Shown here piece by piece: positions 44,903 to 54,075 of a stretch of DNA of 64,000 bases. This stretch comes from Xanthomonas massiliensis (GTDB taxonomy: Bacteria; Pseudomonadota; Gammaproteobacteria; Xanthomonadales; Xanthomonadaceae). A program made the position numbers and the translations under genes. Positions within the stretch are counted from its first letter, which is position 1; each line of letters starts with the position of its first letter. The stretch is taken from NCBI RefSeq assembly GCF_900018785.1, contig NZ_FCOY01000007.1, forward strand, positions 124,001 through 188,000, in the 5' to 3' direction. Below the pieces are notes generated by a model that saw nothing but the letters and a program-made list of their open reading frames with translations, searched no databases and was not told the origin of the DNA.

Positions 44903-45696
44903 ACATCGACCTGACCGGCAGGACCGCCCTGGTCACCGCCTCCACCGGCGGCATCGGCTACGCCATCGCCCACGGCCTGGCCGCCAGCGGCGCGCACGTG
45001 GTGGTCAACGGACGCAGCCAGGCCAGCGTGGACGCCGCACTCCGCACGCTGCAGGCCGGCTTGCCCGACGCGCGCCTGACGGGCGTGGCCGCCGACCTGA
45101 AGGATGCCGCCGGCGCCGACGCGCTGGCCGCGGCGCTGCCGGCGCAGGTGGACATCCTGGTCAACAACGCCGGCACCTACGGCCCGCAGGATTTCTTCGA
45201 CACCGACGACGCCACCTGGGAGCACTACTGGCAGCTCAACGTGATGAGCGGCGTGCGCCTGAGCCGGGCGCTGCTGCCGGGCATGACCGGGCGCGGCTGG
45301 GGCCGGGTGGTGTTCATCTCCTCCGAGTCGGCGCGCAACATCCCGGCCGACATGATCCACTACGGCGTGTCCAAGACCGCGCTGCTCGCGCTGGCGCGCG
45401 GCCTGGCCAAGCGCGTGGCCGGCAGCGGCGTGACGGTGAACTCGGTGTTGCCGGGCCCGACGCTTTCCGACGGCTTCGAGGCGATGTTCAAGGACGAGAT
45501 CGCCCGCACCGGCAAGTCGATCGAGGAACTGGGGCGCGCGTTCGTGATGGCGAACCGCCCCAGTTCGGTGATCCAGCGCCCGGCCACGCCGGACGAGGTG
45601 GCCAACATGGTCGTCTACGTCTGCTCGCCGCAGGCCTCGGCCACCTCCGGCGCGGCATTGCGCGTGGACGGCGGCGTGATCGACGACATCGTCTGA
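44899..45696 (+). CDS. Short-chain dehydrogenase/reductase
   Basis: This 265-residue classical SDR has cofactor motif TASTGGIG (about 14-21), NNAG (about 89-92), catalytic Ser in FISSES and YGVSK (Tyr and Lys, about 154-158). The C-terminus ends in the usual GAALRVDGGV. It starts a run with an ABM-domain lipoprotein, a PRISE-like reductase and a small protein, all co-directional with gaps under 60 bases, so an operon is likely. The substrate is unknown. Confidence 0.92.
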   Translation: MNIDLTGRTALVTASTGGIGYAIAHGLAASGAHVVVNGRSQASVDAALRTLQAGLPDARLTGVAADLKDAAGADALAAALPAQVDILVNNAGTYGPQDFFDTDDATWEHYWQLNVMSGVRLSRALLPGMTGRGWGRVVFISSESARNIPADMIHYGVSKTALLALARGLAKRVAGSGVTVNSVLPGPTLSDGFEAMFKDEIARTGKSIEELGRAFVMANRPSSVIQRPATPDEVANMVVYVCSPQASATSGAALRVDGGVIDDIV

Positions 45697-45729
45697 ACGT
45701 CTCCCCCCGACCTCGCGAGGACCGCCGCC

Positions 45730-46503
45730 ATGCCCCCACGCTTTCCTGCCCTGCACGCCCTCCTGCCCGCGCTGGCCCTGCTCGCCGGCCTGGCCGGCTG
45801 CGCCCGCCCCGCCGGATCGTCCACGGCCACTGCGCCCGCGGCCGAGGCCGCGCCCGATCCGCAGGCCGCCCAGGTCACCCTGGCCAGCGTGATCCGGTTG
45901 CGTCCCGGCGCGGCGGACGGCTTCGTGCGGACGATGCAGGCCAACGCGCGGCATTCGCGCGGCGAGCCCGGCGCCGTCTCCTTCGACGTGTTCCGCCCCG
46001 AGGACGGCACGCCGACCCTGGTGCTGTTCGAGCGCTGGCGCGACCAGGCCGCGCTCGATGCACACATGCGCCAGCCCACCCTGCAGGCGGTACTGGACGC
46101 GATCCCGCAGGCCACGTCCGCCGCACCGGAGGAATACCGGCTGGTGGAAGTGCCGCCGTACGGCGCGGCGAGCCGGCGCGCCCCCGCCGATGCGCCCGAC
46201 TCGCGCAACGTGGTGGTGTTCCTCAGGCCCAAGCCGGGCCAGGACGCCGCTTTCGTGGCGGCGCTGCAGGCGGTGATGCCGCACGCGCGCGCGGCCCCGG
46301 GCAATGCCGCCTTCGAGCTTTACCGCGACGCCGCCGACCCGCACGCCTACGTGCTGCTGGAGCGCTGGGACAGCGTGCAGGCGCACGAGGCGCACCTGTC
46401 CCAGCCGTACTCGGCCAGGCTCGACGCCGTGCTGCCGGGCACGCTGGCCGCGCCGATCACCGACGGCCAGACGCGCTTCGTCCTGCACGACATCGCCGGT
46501 TGA
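45730..46503 (+). CDS. Lipoprotein with two antibiotic-biosynthesis-monooxygenase (ABM) domains
   Basis: This 257-residue protein has a lipoprotein signal with lipobox LAGC (Cys at about 24) and two ferredoxin-like ABM repeats (about 48-140 and 155-250). Each has the pattern LRPG(A/Q)..(F)V..., a PGA/PGN turn, and a LFERW or LLERW strand followed by H. ABM domains act as cofactor-free monooxygenases or small-molecule binders; the active residues vary, so enzyme activity is open. It lies 33 bases after the SDR gene. Confidence 0.85.
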   Translation: MPPRFPALHALLPALALLAGLAGCARPAGSSTATAPAAEAAPDPQAAQVTLASVIRLRPGAADGFVRTMQANARHSRGEPGAVSFDVFRPEDGTPTLVLFERWRDQAALDAHMRQPTLQAVLDAIPQATSAAPEEYRLVEVPPYGAASRRAPADAPDSRNVVVFLRPKPGQDAAFVAALQAVMPHARAAPGNAAFELYRDAADPHAYVLLERWDSVQAHEAHLSQPYSARLDAVLPGTLAAPITDGQTRFVLHDIAG

Positions 46504-46559
46504 CCCCACGCACGGGACGGCCCCTGCCGTCCCGTGCCACTCCGTTCCCGAGGAAACAC

Positions 46560-47612
46560 ATGAAGACGAAGCACAAGGCATTGGTCGCCGGCGGCCTGGG
46601 CGTGATCGGCCGCAACCTGGTGCAGCACCTGGCCGGGCGCGAGGACTGGGAGGTGATCGGCCTGTCGCGCCGCAGCGCCCCGGCCGACGCCGCCGGCCGC
46701 TACCTGAGCGTGGACCTGCTCGACGCCGCCGACACCCGCGACAAGCTCGGCGCGCTCGACGACGTCACCCACGTCTTCCACGCCGCCTACCAGGAGCACG
46801 CGACCCCGCAGGCACTGGTCGAGGCCAACCTGGGCATGCTGCGCAACCTGGTGGAGACGGTCGCCGCCGCCTCGCCGAAGCTGCAGCGCGTGGTGCTGTA
46901 CGAGGGCGCCAAGTACTACGGCGCGCACCTGGGCGCGTTCGAGACGCCGGCGCACGAGGACGACCCGCGCCACATGCCGCCGAACTTCTACTACGACATG
47001 CAGGACTGGCTGACCGGCGCGGCCGCGAGCCAGTCCTGGGACGCGCTGGTGCTGCGCCCGGACGTGGTGTGCGGCTTCGCCATCGGCAACCCGATGAACC
47101 TGGCGATGGTGATCGCCGTGTACGCCAGCATCAGCAAGGCGCTGGGCCTGCCGCTGCGCTTCCCCGGCACCGCCACCTGCTACGGCAAGCTGGCCCAGGT
47201 GACCGACGCGGCGCAGCTCGCGCGCGGCTCGGAGTGGGCGGCGCTGCACGCCCGGGGCGGCCAGGCCTACAACCTGACCAACGGCGACGTGTTCCGCTGG
47301 CGCCAGGTGTGGAAGCGGGTGGCCGAGTGGTTCGACATGCCGCTGGGCGAACCCCAGACGCTTGCGCTGGCGCAGTACATGGCCGACAAGGGCCCGCTGT
47401 GGCAGTCGCTGGTGGAGCGCCACGGCCTGCAACCGGTGCCGTACGCGCAGATCGCCTCCTGGGGCTTCGGCGACTTCATCTTCCGCTGCGACTGGGACGT
47501 GGTGTCCAGCACCACGCGCATCCGCCAGGCCGGCTTCCACGACGTGGTCGACAGCACCGACATGTTCCTGCGCCTGTTCCAGGAATTCCGCGAGCGCAAG
47601 GTCATCCCGTGA
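46560..47612 (+). CDS. PRISE-like NAD(P)-dependent reductase/epimerase (extended SDR)
   Basis: This 350-residue cytosolic extended SDR has an N-terminal dinucleotide motif AGGLGVIG (about 9-16), YYGAH and NFYYDMQDWL in the catalytic region, where the Tyr lies in FYYD without the canonical Lys, and LRPDVVCGFAIGNPMN. These are features of the progesterone 5-beta-reductase/iridoid synthase (PRISE) family, which reduces enones. GAGGAAAC precedes the ATG. It is the third gene of the run and overlaps the next small gene (GTGA). Substrate unknown. Confidence 0.85.
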   Translation: MKTKHKALVAGGLGVIGRNLVQHLAGREDWEVIGLSRRSAPADAAGRYLSVDLLDAADTRDKLGALDDVTHVFHAAYQEHATPQALVEANLGMLRNLVETVAAASPKLQRVVLYEGAKYYGAHLGAFETPAHEDDPRHMPPNFYYDMQDWLTGAAASQSWDALVLRPDVVCGFAIGNPMNLAMVIAVYASISKALGLPLRFPGTATCYGKLAQVTDAAQLARGSEWAALHARGGQAYNLTNGDVFRWRQVWKRVAEWFDMPLGEPQTLALAQYMADKGPLWQSLVERHGLQPVPYAQIASWGFGDFIFRCDWDVVSSTTRIRQAGFHDVVDSTDMFLRLFQEFRERKVIP

Positions 47613-47890
47613 CGCCGCCCGCCCGCATGGATCGTCGCCGCTTCCTCGAGGCCGGCCGCGACGGCATGCGCCTGCACCTGCAGGCCACGCGCACGGGCCC
47701 GGCGCTGCCGCCGCACCGCCGGGCGCTGCACGATTCCGCCGCGCTCGAGCGGTTCGTGCGCGAATGGCACGCGGCGCTGGCCGTGCCCGCACCGGCGCGC
47801 ATCCGGATGCTCGGCCGGGTCCGCGGCGCGGCGCAGGCGGTGCCGCCGCCGCGGCGCGAACCGGCGGCCGCGCACCGGGCCGACGGCTGA
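47609..47890 (+). CDS. Small Arg-rich hypothetical protein
   Basis: A 93-residue frame starts at GTG in the stop of the PRISE-like gene (GTGA overlap). Third positions are almost all G/C, as in real genes of this genome, which supports coding. The product is basic (many Arg), with a short amphipathic helix LERFVREWHAAL in the middle and a Pro-rich tail; no domain is recognised. It is probably expressed with the three preceding genes. Confidence 0.6.
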   Translation: MTPPARMDRRRFLEAGRDGMRLHLQATRTGPALPPHRRALHDSAALERFVREWHAALAVPAPARIRMLGRVRGAAQAVPPPRREPAAAHRADG

Positions 47891-47920
47891 GCGCGGTGTC
47901 GCCGCCACCGCCCGCCGGCC

Positions 47921-47978
47921 TATACTGCGCACGCGCCGGGATCCGCGAACCGCGGGACGGCCGTCGTAAGCGTTTACG
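47921..47978 (+). promoter_or_regulatory. -10 box and LacI/GalR-type operator before the MFS genes
   Basis: TATACT (47921-47926) is a good -10, though its -35 is weak. The palindrome CGTAAGCGTTTACG (47965-47978), with the central CG and TAA/TTA flanks usual for LacI-family operators, lies about 32 bases past the expected transcription start, a roadblock position. No LacI-family gene is in the window. Confidence 0.45.
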
Positions 47979-48089
47979 TCAACCAACGCATCTTCCCGGT
48001 CCCGGCGACCGGCGGGATGCGCATGGCCGACCGGGCACGCGCGCCTCCCGCGCCACGCTGGTACCGTTCACCCCGACGAGGTTCGAACG

Positions 48090-49277
48090 ATGACGACGCT
48101 TTCCCCCGACCTGCCACTGCGCCGCCTGTGGTGGATGACCCTGGCGCTGTTCCTGACCTACCTGACCGTGGCCATGGCGATGCCGGCCGTGGCCGTGCAC
48201 GTCGCGCGCACGCTGGGGCTGGGCAATGCCGCCTCCGGCCTGGCGGTGGGCATCGCCTTCCTGTCCACCATCCTCAGCCGCGGCTGGGCCGGCCGGCTCG
48301 CCGACCAGCGCGGCGGGCGCCCCAGCCTGTTCCTGGGCCTGGGGTTCTACCTGGTGGCCACGCTGGGCTGCCTGGCCTCGGCGGCACCGGGGCTGTCGCC
48401 GCACCTGGCCTACGCCGTGCTGCTGGCCGGACGGCTGCTGCTGGGCCTGGGCGAGAGCCTGACCCTGGTCGGCATGCTGGCCTGGGGCATGGCCCTGATG
48501 GGCCCGCCACGCTCGGGCAAGGTGATGGCGCTGGTCGGCATGGGCATGTACGGCGCGTTCGCGCTGGGCGGCCCGCTGGGCCTGCTGCTGCTCGACCGCT
48601 CCGGGTTCATGGGTCTGATGCTGCTGTGTGCGGCGCTGCCGGTGGTCGGCGGCCTGATGCTGTGGCGCACGCCCGGCGAGGCGCCGGCGCACCAGGGCGA
48701 GCGCCCGCCGTTCCGGCGTGTGCTCGGGCGCATCTGGGAGCCCGGCGCGGTGGTGTTCCTGCAGGGGATTGGCTTTGCCGCGCTCGGCGCGTTCTTCCCG
48801 CTGTACTTCCTCGCCCAGGGCTGGTCCGGGGCGGGCTACGGCCTGAGCTGCTTCGGCATCGGCTTCGTGCTGGTGCGGCTGCTGTGCGGCAACCTGCCCG
48901 ACCGCATCGGCGGCCTGCGCGTGGGCGCGGTCTCGTTGCTGGTCGAGGCCGCCGGACAGGCGCTGCTGTGGCTGGCGCCCTCGCCGGCGTTCGCGTTCGC
49001 CGGCGCGCTGCTCAGCGGCATGGGCTGCTCGATGGTGTTCCCGGCGATGGGCCTGGAAGCGATCCGGCGCGTGCCGGTCTACCTGCGCGGCACCGCCATC
49101 GGCGGCTTCGCCGCGTTCCAGGACCTGGCCTACGGCGCGACCGGGCCGCTCGCCGGCTGGATCGCCGACCATGCGGGCCATGCCCGCGTGTTCCTGTTCG
49201 GATGCGTGGCCGCGCTGGCCGGCCTGGCCCTGGTCGCGGCGATGGGCCTGCATCCCGCACGCACGGAGTCCCGATGA
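48090..49277 (+). CDS. MFS transporter (arabinose-efflux-like)
   Basis: This 395-residue permease has 12 predicted helices. The inter-helix 2-3 motif GRLADQRGGRPSLF is the MFS signature, repeated weakly in the second half as GNLPDRIGGLRV. It resembles sugar/drug efflux members such as YfcJ/YhhS. GAGG lies eight bases before the ATG. Its stop overlaps the next MFS gene (ATGA), so both are produced together. Substrate unknown. Confidence 0.9.
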   Translation: MTTLSPDLPLRRLWWMTLALFLTYLTVAMAMPAVAVHVARTLGLGNAASGLAVGIAFLSTILSRGWAGRLADQRGGRPSLFLGLGFYLVATLGCLASAAPGLSPHLAYAVLLAGRLLLGLGESLTLVGMLAWGMALMGPPRSGKVMALVGMGMYGAFALGGPLGLLLLDRSGFMGLMLLCAALPVVGGLMLWRTPGEAPAHQGERPPFRRVLGRIWEPGAVVFLQGIGFAALGAFFPLYFLAQGWSGAGYGLSCFGIGFVLVRLLCGNLPDRIGGLRVGAVSLLVEAAGQALLWLAPSPAFAFAGALLSGMGCSMVFPAMGLEAIRRVPVYLRGTAIGGFAAFQDLAYGATGPLAGWIADHAGHARVFLFGCVAALAGLALVAAMGLHPARTESR

Positions 49278-50677
49278 GTGCCGCACTGGATCGACGCACC
49301 GCCACCGCGCTGCTGGTGGCCGGGGTGTTCTTCATGGAGAACCTTGACGCCACGGTGATCGCCACCTCGCTGCCGGCGATGGCGCGCGATTTCGGCACGC
49401 TGCCCGCCCACCTGTCGGTGGGCGTGTCGGCCTACCTGGTGGCGCTGACGGTGTTCATCCCGATCAGCGGCTGGGCCGCCGACCGCTTCGGTGCGCGCCG
49501 CGTCTTCGCCGCGGCCATCACCGTGTTTACCGGCGCTTCGCTGCTGTGCGCACTGAGCCAGGGACTGGCGGGCTTCACCGCGGCGCGCACGCTGCAGGGC
49601 ATCGGCGGGGCGATGATGGTGCCGGTCGGGCGGCTGGTGGTGCTGCGCGACACGCCCAAGGCCGGCCTCGTGCGCGCCATCGCCATCCTCACCTGGCCGG
49701 CGCTGGTGGCACCGGTGCTGGGGCCGCCCATCGGCGGCTGGATCAGCACCCACTGGAGCTGGCACTGGATCTTCCTGCTCAACCTGCCGCTGGGCGTGGC
49801 CGCGCTGGTGGCGGCGCTGGCGCTGGTCACCCAAGGCAAGGAGCACAGCGAGGCCTTCGACCTGCCCGGCTTCGTGCTCAGCGGGCTGGGCTTCGCCTTG
49901 TTCATGGTCGGCATCGAGCTGGCCAGCCGCAACGACATCGCACTGGCCTGGTCGCTGGCGGCGCTGGCCGCCGGCCTGGTGCTGCTCGGCGCGGCGGCCT
50001 GGCACCTGCGGCGCACGCCGCATCCGCTGTTCGGGCTGGCGCCGCTGGGCATCGCCACGTTCCGCGTCACCGCCGTCGGCGGTTCGCTGTTCCGCACCGC
50101 GATCGGCACCGCACCGTTCCTGCTGCCGCTGATGTTCCAGCTCGGCTTCGGCTGGAGCGCGGTGCGCGCCGGCGCGCTGCTGCTGTGGCTGTTCGCCGGC
50201 AACCTGGCGATGAAACCGGCCACTACCTGGATCATGAACCGCTTCGGCTTCCGCCGCGTGCTGGTCGGCAACGGGCTGATGGTCGCCGCCGGCTTCTGCG
50301 CCTGCGCCCTGCTGCAGGCCGGCACGCCGATGCCGGTGCTGGCGGCGCTGCTGTTCGTGTGCGGCATGAACCGCTCGATGCAGTTCACCGCGCTCAACAC
50401 CATCGGCTTCGCCGACGTGCCGCAGGCGCAGATGCGCGATGCCACCACCTTGTTCTCGGTGCTGCAGCAGATGAACGCCGGCATGGGCATCGCGGTCGGC
50501 GCGCTCGCATTGAGCCTGGCCGAACTGCTGCGCGGCACCGACCCGGTGCAGGCGGGCACCGCCGATTTCCGCCTGGCGTTCTGGCTGGTCGCGGGGCTGG
50601 CGCTGCTGGCGGTGGCCGACAGCCTGTTGCTGCCGCGCGATGCCGGCCGGCAGCTGCTGGGCAAGCGCCGCGGCTGA
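49274..50677 (+). CDS. MFS multidrug exporter, DHA2 (EmrB/QacA) type
   Basis: This 467-residue proton-driven exporter has 14 predicted helices. The N-terminal ENLDATVIATSLPAMARDF is the DHA2 motif D1, GWAADRFGARRVF is motif A, and LGPPIGGWISTHWSWHWIFLLNLP is motif C plus the following helix. It is translationally coupled to the preceding MFS gene, an unusual tandem of two carriers. It probably expels toxic compounds. Confidence 0.92.
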   Translation: MSAALDRRTATALLVAGVFFMENLDATVIATSLPAMARDFGTLPAHLSVGVSAYLVALTVFIPISGWAADRFGARRVFAAAITVFTGASLLCALSQGLAGFTAARTLQGIGGAMMVPVGRLVVLRDTPKAGLVRAIAILTWPALVAPVLGPPIGGWISTHWSWHWIFLLNLPLGVAALVAALALVTQGKEHSEAFDLPGFVLSGLGFALFMVGIELASRNDIALAWSLAALAAGLVLLGAAAWHLRRTPHPLFGLAPLGIATFRVTAVGGSLFRTAIGTAPFLLPLMFQLGFGWSAVRAGALLLWLFAGNLAMKPATTWIMNRFGFRRVLVGNGLMVAAGFCACALLQAGTPMPVLAALLFVCGMNRSMQFTALNTIGFADVPQAQMRDATTLFSVLQQMNAGMGIAVGALALSLAELLRGTDPVQAGTADFRLAFWLVAGLALLAVADSLLLPRDAGRQLLGKRRG

Positions 50678-50683
50678 GGCCAT

Positions 50684-50720
50684 AAAAAAACTCCTTCCCC
50701 GCTGGGCTTCGGGGAAGGAG
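50684..50720 (-). terminator. Rho-independent terminator of the histone-like gene
   Basis: Read on the minus strand, an 11-bp stem (CTCCTTCCCCG with its complement, 50720-50691) is followed by seven T residues (50690-50684). It ends the histone-like transcript, and its stem lies just after the convergent MFS gene. Confidence 0.92.
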
Positions 50721-50761
50721 CCTGGATGCCGCCGTGGCGGCACTGGATCAGCGGCGCGGGA

Positions 50762-51205
50762 TCAGATCAGCGGCGCCGGGGTGACCGGCAGCGCGACCGG
50801 AGCCGTCTTCTTCTTGCGCGGGGCGGCCTTCTTGGCAGCCGCCTTCTTCGCGACGGGCTTCTTGGCGACCTTCTTCACCGCCTTCTTGGCCGGGGCCTTC
50901 TTGGCGGCGACCTTCTTGGCAACCTTCTTGACGGCCTTCTTCACCGCCTTCTTCGCGGTGGCCTTCTTGGCAGCGACCTTCTTGGCGACCTTCTTCACCG
51001 CCTTCTTCGCGGTCGCCTTCTTGGCGGCGACCTTCTTGGCGACCTTCTTCACCGCCTTCTTGACCGCCTTCTTGGCGGCGACCTTCTTGACCGCCTTCTT
51101 CGGGGCGGCCTTCTTGGCGGCGACCTTCTTCACCGCCTTCTTCGCGGTGGCCTTCTTCACCGCCTTCTTGGCGGCCGGTTTCTTCGCGACTTTCTTAGTG
51201 GCCAT
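50762..51205 (-). CDS. Histone H1-like, Lys/Ala-rich nucleoid protein
   Basis: This 147-residue, very basic protein is made of repeated [22 protein letters not shown] units (about 1-125) and a short Pro-rich tail. The composition is that of bacterial H1-like and AlgP-like DNA-binding proteins, which bind DNA through unstructured or helical lysine repeats and affect nucleoid structure. The coding DNA is itself a tandem repeat, so length variation between strains is expected. GAGGA lies before the ATG. A strong promoter about 280 bases upstream gives it a long structured leader. Confidence 0.9.
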   Translation of the reverse strand: MATKKVAKKPAAKKAVKKATAKKAVKKVAAKKAAPKKAVKKVAAKKAVKKAVKKVAKKVAAKKATAKKAVKKVAKKVAAKKATAKKAVKKAVKKVAKKVAAKKAPAKKAVKKVAKKPVAKKAAAKKAAPRKKKTAPVALPVTPAPLI

Positions 51206-51315
51206 AGGGAATATCCTCGTCAGTGAACTATGGTGGTTGTAAGCCCAGTTGAAGCAAAGCCGCAGCGGTCCTCCCGCTCCCGGCGACCGCAGGGCCGCAG
51301 TGGCTCCCGACGGAT

Positions 51316-51487
51316 ACAGAAACACCCGCATCGACCGATGCGGGTGTCGCGACCGATGCGCCTTTCCGCGTCGAAAAGGGAAGCGTGCCCGACTCCACCC
51401 CACGCCGATTTCCGGTGGACATGAAAAAGCCGGCTTTCCCTTTTGACGTTTGTACGGATCACTCGTTTCCGTTGGCGACGCTCGTTG
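51316..51487 (-). ncRNA. Candidate structured leader or small RNA upstream of the histone-like gene
   Basis: A strong minus-strand promoter predicts a transcript from about 51487. The first 170 bases hold three stems: palindrome AAAGCCGGCTTT (51437-51426), CCTTTTCG/CGGAAAGG (51379-51361) and a 12-bp perfect stem (51347-51322) followed by TTCTGT. The last could attenuate transcription. It may be a regulatory leader or an independent sRNA; the folding is read by eye only. Confidence 0.35.
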
Positions 51488-51493
51488 GGGCGA

Positions 51494-51522
51494 AACCTAA
51501 TGACGGTTTTTTTTACTGTCAA
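51494..51522 (-). promoter_or_regulatory. Strong promoter of the histone-like gene leader
   Basis: Minus strand: TTGACA (51522-51517), a 17-base spacer containing eight consecutive A residues, then TAGGTT (51499-51494). The -35 is perfect and the A-tract suggests bent DNA. The start would be near 51487. Confidence 0.6.
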
Positions 51523-51932
51523 CAATCCAACGCCCGGGCGATGGTCGCCATCGCGCGGCAACGCGCCTGCATCCGTCGCGCCGTGCCGCCGCGACACGTG
51601 CATCCCCGATGCCGGTGGCGCACGCGGCAAACGGACGGCAACGAAAAAACGCCTTGTTTCAGGCACTGCGCGCAACGATGGCGATGCACGCGCCGATCGC
51701 GGCACCTGCACCGTCGCGATGTGCACGAAGCGACGACGCATCCTGTCCGCGACCTGAAAAAAAGTTTCCGGCGATGTCGCCGAAAGGAGGGCAAACCGGG
51801 CAAATGCGCAAGCGCCGGGCGCACGCATCACGCCGCGTGCACGCGCGCCACGCCACTTCCCCATGCGCGATGCGCGCCATCGCCAGCCACGCACGTGCCT
51901 GCGCGCCGCACACGAAAAGCGACAACGCGGAC
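51523..51932. other. Gene-free stretch between the histone-like gene and gcvH
   Basis: About 400 bases of lower and more even composition have no protein gene I can support. It contains a minus-strand hairpin with a T7 tail (51786-51757), described separately, which lies well past the gcvH terminator and so may end a further, unseen transcript. Confidence 0.45.
51757..51786 (-). terminator. Terminator-like hairpin without an obvious gene
   Basis: On the minus strand TCGGCGA/TCGCCG stems, extended by TTT/AAA with one bulge, are followed by AC and seven T residues (51763-51757). It is the second such structure after gcvH. Confidence 0.5.
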
Positions 51933-51960
51933 AAGGAAACGGCCGCTTGCGCGGCCGTTT
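51933..51960 (-). terminator. Hairpin after gcvH
   Basis: A perfect 12-bp stem (GGAAACGGCCGC with its complement) around a 4-base loop, 28 bases after the gcvH stop. The T-tail is poor (CTTGT). Confidence 0.65.
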
Positions 51961-51987
51961 CCGAATGCACCACCTGCCGGCAGGACC

Positions 51988-52383
51988 TCAGTGGTCCTCT
52001 TCCTCCAGCAGCGCGGCATAGTCGTCGGCCGACAGCAGCTCGCCGGCCTGGTCCGGCTCGTCCAGTTCGACCACGTACAACCAGCCTTCGCCGTAGGCAT
52101 CCTCGTTGATGGTCTCCGGCTTGTCGGCCAGCACGTCGTTGACCTGGACCACGGTGCCGGTCACCGGGCTGTAGACGTCGGATGCGGCCTTCACCGATTC
52201 CACCACGGCCACCGCGTTGCCGGCCTCGACGCGGTCGCCGACGGCCGGGAGCTCGACGTAGACCAGATCGCCGAGCAGGCCCTGGGCATGGTCGGAGATG
52301 CCCACGGTCACGCGGCCATCGCCTTCCACGCGGGCCCATTCGTGGGACTTGAGGAACTTCAGGTCGCCGGGAATATCGCTCAT
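51988..52383 (-). CDS. gcvH: Glycine cleavage system H protein
   Basis: This 131-residue lipoyl carrier protein shuttles the aminomethyl group between the P, T and L proteins of the glycine cleavage system. The lipoylated lysine is Lys65 in [13 protein letters not shown]. Length and the C-terminal acidic helix ([11 protein letters not shown]) fit the family. It follows gcvT on the same strand after a 79-base gap. The P protein gene is not in the window. Confidence 0.97.
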   Translation of the reverse strand: MSDIPGDLKFLKSHEWARVEGDGRVTVGISDHAQGLLGDLVYVELPAVGDRVEAGNAVAVVESVKAASDVYSPVTGTVVQVNDVLADKPETINEDAYGEGWLYVVELDEPDQAGELLSADDYAALLEEEDH

Positions 52384-52462
52384 GGGAATGCTCCAGGGAA
52401 AAAACGGAAGAGGACGGGACCGCTAGTGTAATGGGCCTGCCGGCAGGCCGGCAGCGCCGCGC

Positions 52463-53578
<1,116 letters not shown>

Positions 53579-53633
53579 GGCCGCTTCCGAGGTGGATGAA
53601 AGCGGCATTATCGCAGGGACGTCGCGGGCCGGC

Positions 53634-54071
53634 TCAGACCTGCGTGTCGGCCACCACGCGCAGGGTGGTGCCCTCCACCGCGGCGACCCGCACGATGGCG
53701 CCGGCCGGCAGGTCCGGCCCGGTGGCCTGCCAGAGCGTGTCGTCCAGCCGCACCTGGCCCTGGCCCTCGACGATGGGCCGGGCCAGCACGACGCTGCGCC
53801 CGACCAGTTGCTCGGCACGCCGGTTGAGCAGCGGCCGGTCGCTGCCGCGGCCGCGCCGGAACCAGCGCCGGTAGATCTGGATGGACACGAAGCTGAGCAC
53901 CACGAAGGCCACCGCCTGCACCAGCACCGGCAATGCCGGCACCGCCCATACCAGCACGAACACGGCCGCGGCGGCGAACCCCATCCACAGCATGAAGGCG
54001 CCCGGCGCCAGCGCCTCGGCCGCGAACAGCAACAGGGCCAGTGCCGCCCAGACGATCATGTCCGTGCGCAT
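53634..54071 (-). CDS. NfeD-like membrane protein
   Basis: This 145-residue protein has two to three N-terminal helices (about 5-70) and a C-terminal OB-fold NfeD domain (about 85-143: [42 protein letters not shown]). NfeD proteins pair with SPFH/stomatin proteins in membrane microdomains. The upstream SPFH gene ends four bases before this start, as expected. GGGAG nine bases ahead supports the ATG at 54071. Confidence 0.92.
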   Translation of the reverse strand: MRTDMIVWAALALLLFAAEALAPGAFMLWMGFAAAAVFVLVWAVPALPVLVQAVAFVVLSFVSIQIYRRWFRRGRGSDRPLLNRRAEQLVGRSVVLARPIVEGQGQVRLDDTLWQATGPDLPAGAIVRVAAVEGTTLRVVADTQV

Positions 54072-54075
54072 GGGA

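Noticed and set aside
42517..46581. Very long minus-strand open frame across the porin, SDR and ABM genes
   Set aside because: Shadow frame of high third-position GC opposite convincing plus-strand genes.
50826..51200. Tandem DNA repeat that could be taken for a repeat array or CRISPR-like element
   Set aside because: The units encode a continuous Lys/Ala-rich protein with ribosome-binding site and terminator; there are no unique spacers of constant length.
53579..53633. Possible glycine riboswitch before gcvT
   Set aside because: The gap to the next gene is only about 55 bases, too short for the aptamer, and no conserved blocks are present.
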